In this document: positions 24,428 through 29,498 of the stretch, one piece after another | Position numbering within the stretch: position 1 is the stretch's first letter | Layout: every line of letters begins with the position of its first letter | Source: WGMI01 sp041739275 | GTDB taxonomy: Bacteria; Bacteroidota; Bacteroidia; Flavobacteriales; Schleiferiaceae | Length of the DNA: 29,498 nt | Assembly (NCBI GenBank): GCA_041739275.1 | Contig: JBGSOF010000005.1 | Span: forward strand, 1 to 29,498 | Direction of reading: 5' to 3' | Translations under genes and position numbers: made by a program | Notes under the pieces: generated by a model | What the model saw: only the letters and a program-made list of their open reading frames with translations | What the model was told of the DNA's origin: nothing | Databases searched by the model: none

Positions 24428-24465
24428 CTAAGCACGAAGATTTTTTAGGGACAAAATCGTACCAA
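24428..24465 (-). promoter_or_regulatory. Second copy of the shared LTD upstream element
   Basis: On the minus strand TTGGTACG (24465-24458), exactly 19 nt, then TTCGTGCTTAG (24438-24428) and a nearby TATTCAA match the element at 11435-11472. It ends 19 nt before the ATG of the LTD gene at 24409. The spacer sequences differ, so the blocks look conserved by function and not merely by recent copying. Confidence 0.6.
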
Positions 24466-24645
24466 TCATTTTGGTTTAAGCAGTCCAATTTGAAAGAGGC
24501 TGCTGGCAAGAGCTCTTCACACCCGGCTCCTTCTCCGCGGAAGGGTCTTCGACGTTCATTTGCCATGTTCGGGGCATGGAAATTCGGAACCGCGGTTACG
24601 CACTGCAAGCGAGAACAAAGTAGTTTGCGCGGTAAAACCGCACCC

Positions 24646-24987
24646 ATGAGCGACGATCTCAAAACCTGCCCCGAATGCGAATCGCCTTATGCTTATTCTG
24701 CTGCTCCTGAGACCTATACTTGTCCGGAGTGCGGGTTTGAGTGGAAGCCGCTCGAAACCGCCGCAGCAACTGCATTGACGGTAAAAGACGCAAATGGCAC
24801 CCTTTTGAATGATGGGGACAGCGTTATCGTGCTCAAAAATTTGCCGGTAAAAGGGGCCTCAGGTCCGATCAAGGCGGGCACCAAAGTCAAGAACATCCGA
24901 CTTGCCGAAGGCGATCACAACATCGACTGTAAAATTGATGGCTTTGGTGCAATGGCGCTGAAGTCGGAGTTTGTGCGCAAGGCCTAA
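24646..24987 (+). CDS. PhnA/YjdM-like zinc-ribbon protein
   Basis: A 113-residue protein. An N-terminal zinc ribbon has C8/C11 and C26/C29 (TCPECESPY, TCPECGFEW). A small beta domain follows, with VKDANGTLLNDGDSVIVLKNL, the typical PhnA C-terminal domain. The biochemical role of the family is not firmly known; the name comes from proximity to phosphonate genes in E. coli. I chose ATG 24646 because it starts directly at the ribbon; the longer open frame upstream has no matching domain. The gene stands alone, divergent from the LTD operon. Confidence 0.85.
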   Translation: MSDDLKTCPECESPYAYSAAPETYTCPECGFEWKPLETAAATALTVKDANGTLLNDGDSVIVLKNLPVKGASGPIKAGTKVKNIRLAEGDHNIDCKIDGFGAMALKSEFVRKA

Positions 24988-25047
24988 ATGGCGATTGGTT
25001 TGTGATTGCCCACGCCGGAGGTGATTCAATCTCAACCTAAAATCGCT

Positions 25048-25707
25048 CTACTTAACCGCCACAATGCATTGAAAATTTGTCGAGTTCGAAGCACTGCCCG
25101 ATCTGGGGCGCCCGGCTTTTTGAGCCTCGATTTTTTCGATTGAGAATCCGCTTTTCCTTGTGAGTTCTTCCCATTCCACTTTCGTTTTTAGATTGAAACC
25201 CGTTTGAACATAGGTTTTTTTCCGGAGTCTCTCCATCGATTTGATGCTTGCATAGAATCGGCCTTTTGGCCTGAGAACTCGCCTTATTTCGGCCAAGTTT
25301 TTTTCGGGATCATCCCAGAAATAGAGCACATTCACACAAAAGACAAGGTCAAAAGAATCGTTCAAATAGGGCAGAGATTCGCTCGAACCCAGGGTGAGAA
25401 TTAGTTCTCGTCGATCACAAAGAAGGGGGTTTCTCTTTCGAGCTTCGATCACCATGTCGATGGAATGGTCAATGCCGTGAATTTTTAGATCCTTGGCCTT
25501 GGACTTGAGCTGATCAAAATGCCGTCCGTTCCCAAAGCCAATTTCCAGCACCCGATCTCCATCTTTGAATGCAATTTCAGAAAATGTGTGCGCATAAAGG
25601 GCATCGTTCGATCGGTTCATCACCCATCCGATCAAGCGTGCAAAGGCACCCGAAGGCTTGCGAAGTTGCCGGCCCACAAAGCGAGCCAAATTTTGAGAAG
25701 GCTTCAC
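25048..25707 (-). CDS. SAM-dependent class I methyltransferase
   Basis: A 219-residue protein with motif I VLEIGFGNGRH (53-63), an acidic residue after the second strand (HGIDHSIDM), FDLVFCVNVLYFWDDPEKNL and LRPKGRFYASI. This pattern is that of the Methyltransf_11 group that acts on small molecules or lipids; the substrate cannot be told. It is the last gene of a four-gene minus-strand unit, and its start overlaps the stop of the membrane-protein gene (ATGA). It is convergent with the PhnA-like gene; the 60 bp between them show no clear terminator. Confidence 0.82.
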   Translation of the reverse strand: MKPSQNLARFVGRQLRKPSGAFARLIGWVMNRSNDALYAHTFSEIAFKDGDRVLEIGFGNGRHFDQLKSKAKDLKIHGIDHSIDMVIEARKRNPLLCDRRELILTLGSSESLPYLNDSFDLVFCVNVLYFWDDPEKNLAEIRRVLRPKGRFYASIKSMERLRKKTYVQTGFNLKTKVEWEELTRKSGFSIEKIEAQKAGRPRSGSASNSTNFQCIVAVK

Positions 25708-26411
25708 GAGTGTAGGGCTTTAGGTTCGCGAGTGCGAAGAAGGAGGATGCCGAGCGCGATCATCCAGAGAATCCACAGCGTACTGCCTAAGAATCCTGCA
25801 GAGTTCCAAACGGGGAAATCTGCGATCACCGTGGCGAAGAGTTCGGCCTGGGCGAGTAGATAAATCGCCGATGAAGCATATCCCCAGTAGATAAACCAAG
25901 AAGGCGCAAGCCTATGGATTTGCATCAGTCTGGAAATCCCAATCGTCCAAATAATTGTGAAGAGCTGCCCGACGTACTCTCCTAGCTGAACGCCCAAGAA
26001 TTGGTGAACGAGCTCGAAAAGAGCCTGTGAGATTTGTCGCGTGGTTTCGTCGCCAAAGTGATGATTTTGAGCGAGTATGGGAATCACAAATGTCCATCGA
26101 AGCAATCCCAAAAGTTGAGCGAAAAGTCCAAGCACGCCGAACATGTGAATCCAGCGAATATTTGACGTCCAATTTTCCAATTGACTCGCCAGTCGACTGT
26201 AGGCCAAAAACAAAGGCAAACCGAGCATCGCAAAGAGCCACCAGGTAGTGAACAACACTGTTCCCCCTGAATAAAATGCATCGAGCACCGCTGCGGGTTC
26301 TTTTCTCAAGATGCCCGGGTAATTGAAAATCCGGGCCAAAACGGCATACGGCAACAGGACTCCCAAACTGCCCGAGACAAACAGCCAACCCGCGGTCTTA
26401 TCAGTTTTCAT
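25704..26411 (-). CDS. Integral membrane protein, DUF4386-like
   Basis: A 235-residue protein with about six hydrophobic helices. It begins MKTDKTAGWLFVSGSLGVLLPY and has a RIFNYPGILRKEPAAVLDAF segment, typical of the DUF4386-type membrane family, which I recognise with moderate certainty. No active-site residues are visible and the function is unknown. I took ATG 26411 because the upstream extension lacks family features. It follows the beta-barrel gene by 17 nt and overlaps the methyltransferase gene. Confidence 0.65.
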   Translation of the reverse strand: MKTDKTAGWLFVSGSLGVLLPYAVLARIFNYPGILRKEPAAVLDAFYSGGTVLFTTWWLFAMLGLPLFLAYSRLASQLENWTSNIRWIHMFGVLGLFAQLLGLLRWTFVIPILAQNHHFGDETTRQISQALFELVHQFLGVQLGEYVGQLFTIIWTIGISRLMQIHRLAPSWFIYWGYASSAIYLLAQAELFATVIADFPVWNSAGFLGSTLWILWMIALGILLLRTREPKALHS

Positions 26412-26428
26412 ATTGGTTGGACTTGAAG

Positions 26429-27136
26429 TCAGAATATGATGGAGGCCGATAGAGAAAACGAATCGAACGACCAAACATCGTCTCCGATTTCGTTCACTTC
26501 AACCCGCGTTTGCGAGCGCTGATAACCCGATTTTACTTCGAGCCCGATTTGATCAGATCGAAAGGGAAAGAATGTGTACCCCAAATCGAGCCCAATGGCG
26601 GAACCAATTCCGAACTGGTGAAAGAAATTTTGCTGACTCTCTCCGTTGAGATATCGGTTTTTTGTAAGTACCGCAGCGAGTCCAAAATCGGAGCGAACGA
26701 AGAGATTGTATCGCTCCAAAGGATAGTACTTGATCGCAAGACCTGCCGAAATGTAATTGAAGAAATATGCTTCTTCGTATCCCGCGGTTTCGGGGGTCGA
26801 ACCCGTCTGAGAATTGCGAACCAAGGCACCCGCCATCAGGCCTTTAACTGCTTTGATGGGTTTGTAAAAGCCGATTGAGATCTGATAACCCGTCGGTTTC
26901 GAATAAGCGCCCACAGACCTTCGATTTCCGGCTTGGTCTTCGAAATAGCTGAGTCCTTTCTCGCGAAGAGTTTGCGCGCGAAGCAGCTCAGAACCACTCC
27001 TGAAATAGGGTTGGACAAATCCAATTCCGACTTCTAATTGGGTTGAAAGCGAATGTGGATTTTGTGCGATTGCGGGGGCTGCCATGAATCCCATGGCAGC
27101 ATATGCGACCGATCGATAAAACGTATTTCGAATCAT
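26429..27136 (-). CDS. Predicted outer-membrane beta-barrel protein
   Basis: A 235-residue protein with a signal peptide ending MAAPAIAQ. Alternating amphipathic strands (GYQISIGFYKPIKAV, FFNYISAGLAIKYYPLE, GIGSAIGLDLGYTFFPF) and a C-terminal phenylalanine (SLSASIIF) indicate a small OmpA/OmpW-sized barrel. I do not recognise a specific family. The ATG at 27136 shares one base with the stop of the preceding gene (TGATG). The open frame runs further upstream, but that part overlaps the previous gene in another frame. Confidence 0.72.
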   Translation of the reverse strand: MIRNTFYRSVAYAAMGFMAAPAIAQNPHSLSTQLEVGIGFVQPYFRSGSELLRAQTLREKGLSYFEDQAGNRRSVGAYSKPTGYQISIGFYKPIKAVKGLMAGALVRNSQTGSTPETAGYEEAYFFNYISAGLAIKYYPLERYNLFVRSDFGLAAVLTKNRYLNGESQQNFFHQFGIGSAIGLDLGYTFFPFRSDQIGLEVKSGYQRSQTRVEVNEIGDDVWSFDSFSLSASIIF

Positions 27137-27591
27137 CAGAAGGCAATCGAATAGTTGATGCTGGGTGTCGGGTTGATTTGTGGCTCTTGACCTTCTGCAG
27201 CTAGAGCGATCACTCCAAGGCGAAAATTCAGCCCTTTCCAAACCATTAAACGCGCCCCGGCTTCGAATGCGACCGCACTTTTGTCTTTGTATTCGAGACT
27301 GGTGCCGTACAAATAAGAGGAACCGACGTAAAGCGAAGAAGGGATTTCTTTGGAGCCCCAAGGCAAGAACCAATATGAAACCCCTGCTTTAACGAATTCG
27401 GTGGTAATTCCGCTGGTAAAGTTGGTCACGTAATACCCGGCGTGCACAGAAACTTGTTTGCGGTGATATTCGAGCCCAATCGAGGGATTTCGAAAACCGT
27501 TGATGCTCACTTGATTTGTCGGGAATCGATCTTGCGCTTCGAGGCTTGCGGCGCATGTCAAAAGAAAGCTGAGGAGGAAGAAATTTTTCAC
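27136..27591 (-). CDS. Small predicted outer-membrane beta-barrel protein
   Basis: A 151-residue protein. A signal peptide (KNFFLLSFLLTCAASLEAQ) is followed by aromatic-rich strands (GLEYHRKQVSVHAGYYV, KAGVSYWFLPWG, SLYVGSSYLYGTSLEY) and a terminal phenylalanine (SINYSIAF). It probably forms a small barrel in the outer membrane. I preferred GTG 27591, which gives a standard signal peptide; a TTG at 27621 is also in frame. It is first in the four-gene unit and is coupled to the next barrel gene. Confidence 0.65.
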   Translation of the reverse strand: MKNFFLLSFLLTCAASLEAQDRFPTNQVSINGFRNPSIGLEYHRKQVSVHAGYYVTNFTSGITTEFVKAGVSYWFLPWGSKEIPSSLYVGSSYLYGTSLEYKDKSAVAFEAGARLMVWKGLNFRLGVIALAAEGQEPQINPTPSINYSIAF

Positions 27592-27649
27592 GTGTTTGCA
27601 GGTTGTTATTGAACGGTGCAAACCTCCGAAGGCGATATTCCGCCCAGCC

Positions 27650-27661
27650 GGACATATGTCC
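27650..27661. promoter_or_regulatory. Perfect 12-bp palindrome upstream of the barrel operon
   Basis: GGACATATGTCC is a perfect palindrome in the 85-bp gap between the Crp/Fnr-type gene stop and the barrel gene start, about 60 nt before the GTG. Dimeric regulators of the Crp type bind palindromes of this size, so it is a candidate operator. It may be coincidental. Confidence 0.35.
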
Positions 27662-27676
27662 TAAAATTTGAAAGAC

Positions 27677-28240
27677 CTAAACTTTTCCTCTCAGCCGACT
27701 CAGGTGCCTCGGGGTCATCCCGAGCATGGAGGCGATATATTGAAGCGGAACTTGCTGAAAAAGGGCCGGGTCTTCTCTCAGTAGCTTTTCAAACCGCTGA
27801 TCGGCACTCAGAGTAATCAAATCGGTCTTTCCCTTGTCGATGCAACAGATCTGCCATTCGAGCATCGATATGTAAAAGTCTTTAAACCGCGGAATTTCAT
27901 TTTTAAGCAGGATGAGGTCTCTCTTATCGATTATCCAAACGGTTGATTTAGAGATAGATCGAATGTTTTCGCGCGAGGGCATTTCGTTGAGAAAGCTCCA
28001 AAGCGAAGCGGCAAATGTGCCTTGCAACGAAATGTAGGTGGTGCGTTCATGGCCGTCTTGATCGGGTGTAAAGTATTGTAATTGACCTTGTTCGATAAAC
28101 CCAAGCACCTTCGCAACCTGACCGATTTCAAGCAGATAATCGCCTTTTTCGAGTGTTATTCTTTTGAAAAAGGTATTGATGCGTTGGGCTTGATCGGGTA
28201 GAAAACCTTGACTTTGAAAAAAAAGCGCTACCGGTTCCAT
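27677..28240 (-). CDS. Crp/Fnr-family transcriptional regulator
   Basis: A 187-residue protein. Residues about 15-115 are a cyclic-nucleotide-binding-type beta-roll (LEKGDYLLEIGQVAKVLGFI, EQGQLQYFT). The C terminus has a helix-turn-helix (LQYIASMLGMTPRHLSRLRG). The typical cyclic-AMP phosphate-binding arginine pattern is not evident, as is common in Bacteroidota members, so the signal is unknown. It lies just upstream of the barrel-membrane-protein-methyltransferase unit on the same strand and may control it. The start ATG at 28240 is well placed; no clear promoter box was found upstream. Confidence 0.85.
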   Translation of the reverse strand: MEPVALFFQSQGFLPDQAQRINTFFKRITLEKGDYLLEIGQVAKVLGFIEQGQLQYFTPDQDGHERTTYISLQGTFAASLWSFLNEMPSRENIRSISKSTVWIIDKRDLILLKNEIPRFKDFYISMLEWQICCIDKGKTDLITLSADQRFEKLLREDPALFQQVPLQYIASMLGMTPRHLSRLRGKV

Positions 28241-28957
28241 GAATTCAAAGAAATGAAATGTTGGAAAAACTCAGCGCTTCGGCTGCCTATTTATATGGCT
28301 CGTTTAGACGGCTTTTTCAACTATGGCGCACAGAATTTGGGCTGATTGTTTTGTTGTTCAGAAGAAACATCAGTTGAAAAAAGTGCCTTCTTGGTCATTT
28401 CATTCAAAAGGGACAGGGAAACTTCTGGGGACAGCTTGAATTAGGGTTCATTTCTGAAGCTTGGCAAGGGTCTCGGATACCTGCTCAATAAGTCACACAA
28501 AGGTTTTTCATGAGATTTTCAAACCAATGATTATCAAGCGTTTGATTCCTTCAAATAGCCAACGAAGGGATAGGCTTCAAGTGCTTATATCCTCGAGACT
28601 CGGGGTTTAGGCCAAAGAGACTGAAGGGCGAACGATCAAAGCCCACCTCAAGGCCGTGGGGTGTGAATTGCAATCAGTCGAACCCCTGCAAGGGCGGCAC
28701 ATCCCTTCCAATGACTCTGTTGACAATGAAATCTCAGCACCGCCGCAACGCGCCGCCAAAGTTCGGCCGCAACTTCGCAGTATACATTTCGCGGGGCATT
28801 CTTCGATCGAGCAGAAGAATCCAAATAGGTCGATGTGATCGGGAATTGAACTCCGGCGGGCGCCAAATGTGGGCCGCCATCTCCCGAAAACCTTAGAGCA
28901 ATAAAGGGTCTTTCGTTGAGAATTGAACAATTCAGAAACTTATCGACCTGCCGGAGA
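28241..28957. other. Gene-poor stretch
   Basis: No convincing gene, tRNA or repeat is visible. Open frames here on either strand have compositions unlike protein. A tRNA-T-loop-like word near 28840 is not supported by a cloverleaf. It may be decayed coding DNA. Confidence 0.45.
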
Positions 28958-29146
28958 TCAAGCGTGCAGGCATCGGCTTATCCATAGAGCTGTCAACCAA
29001 AAAACAACCATGGATAAGAGCAGCGGAATTAACCCCAGAGAGAGGGCGCCGGAGCATCTTCGATAAAGTGGATAACCCAACGAAATCATCCCAAAAATGG
29101 GTGTGGAGTAAATCGCAAAGACGAGCCAGTTTCCCGGAGATTTCAC
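28958..29146 (-). CDS. Possible small two-helix membrane protein
   Basis: A 62-residue frame from a GTG start with two strongly hydrophobic segments (WLVFAIYSTPIFGMISLGY and LIPLLLSMVVFWLTALWI) separated by a basic turn (YRRC). An in-frame stop lies two codons upstream of the GTG, so this is not a tail of a longer frame. No family is recognised. It could be a genuine small membrane protein, a remnant, or chance. Confidence 0.3.
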   Translation of the reverse strand: MKSPGNWLVFAIYSTPIFGMISLGYPLYRRCSGALSLGLIPLLLSMVVFWLTALWISRCLHA

Positions 29147-29283
29147 AGGTCACAGGATATTTCTGGGAAAGACCGTCTATTCCGGCGGATGAATATTCAA
29201 TCTTTGGTTATAAAAAGGAATACAGAAAAATAATTGAACTGAGGTCATACAAGGTATATCTGGGTCTTCGGGAAGATATCTTC

Positions 29284-29496
29284 CGGCTTCGCCGCTGAGC
29301 ATTGTGTAGTGCCGCGATGCTTCGCGGCGGTGCGATTTAAAGGTAGAAGTGGATATAGGCCTTCGCTGTTCATTCCCTCTCTACGACCTTGATGTCTTCC
29401 CCGCTGCCGCGGAGGTCTTCTTTCTTTGCTGCTCCAAAGAAAGAAGGAAAGAAAGGAGCTTTTTAGACCGGCGCAGCGCTCTCTTGTCCTACCCGC
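29284..29496 (-). repeat. 213-bp inverted repeat, copy 2
   Basis: This is the reverse-complement partner of 6338-6550, with about 95% identity and no net gaps. It keeps both internal hairpins (the 13-bp CAAAGAAAGAAGG-type stem and the GCCGCGA/TCGCGGC stem). The left edge at 29284 is sharp; the right edge reaches the end of the window and may continue. Confidence 0.85.
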
Positions 29497-29498
29497 GT

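Noticed and set aside
1..28240. CRISPR arrays, rRNA or complete insertion sequences
   Set aside because: No regularly spaced repeat series, rRNA signatures or transposase genes were seen; the only recombinase is the fragment at 5657-5945.
28820..28880. T-loop-like word suggesting a tRNA remnant
   Set aside because: The T-stem does not pair properly and no anticodon or acceptor stem could be placed.

Overview
The window looks like chromosomal DNA of a Bacteroidota bacterium, probably flavobacteria-like. It encodes proteins with C-terminal type IX secretion (T9SS) sorting domains, several outer-membrane beta-barrels, a Bacteroidota-type arm DNA-binding domain and a DcuC transporter, and its genes mostly lack Shine-Dalgarno sequences. 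I cannot name a genus. There are two parts. Positions 1 to about 6,000 are A+T-rich and carry mobile defence genes. The remainder is visibly G+C-richer and looks like native chromosome.

Positions 1-5,945 are the most interesting part. I read them as a degenerate integron-like array, in which all genes lie on the minus strand. A 5'-truncated, frameshifted tyrosine recombinase (5657-5945) sits beside an attI-like junction (about 5569-5656). Two cassettes follow. The first (about 1742-5575) holds a two-gene restriction-modification system: a cytosine-C5 methyltransferase with an integrase-type arm DNA-binding domain fused to its N terminus, and an MvaI/BcnI-family endonuclease. The second (367-1741) holds an EVE-HNH endonuclease, a likely modification-dependent (type IV) restriction enzyme. 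The cassettes are separated by long imperfect hairpins resembling attC sites. The 8-base start of each cassette is the exact complement of the 8 bases that open its own terminal hairpin, which is the R'/R'' relation of integron cassettes. Positions 1-366 are the leader of a third cassette that runs out of the window.

Positions 6,338-6,550 and 29,284-29,496 are two inverted copies, about 95% identical, of a 213-bp repeat. They bracket everything between. From 6.7 to 11.4 kb lie two adjacent secreted proteins with lamin-tail domains (LTD) and T9SS signals, one of them fused to an SGNH hydrolase-like domain. Divergent from them is a plus-strand operon (11.5-15.4 kb) of a MocR-type regulator that lacks the PLP-binding lysine, a lipoprotein alpha/beta hydrolase and an SLC13 carboxylate transporter. 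The genes overlap by a few bases.

From 24.4 down to 15.4 kb runs a compact minus-strand set that may be one operon: LTD/T9SS protein, LTD lipoprotein, DcuC-type transporter, IadA-like amidohydrolase, OprO/P-type porin, M14 metallocarboxypeptidase-like lipoprotein and a second porin. Together they suggest capture, hydrolysis and uptake of an acidic peptide or beta-aspartyl compound. The IadA homologue keeps its metal centre but has changed two substrate-pocket residues. The leader of this set shares an upstream element, with identical 19-nt spacing, with the LTD gene at 11.4 kb.

The right end (24.6-29.5 kb) has a PhnA-like zinc-ribbon protein, a four-gene unit (two beta-barrels, an integral membrane protein, a methyltransferase), a Crp/Fnr-type regulator, and a gene-poor stretch ending in the second repeat copy.
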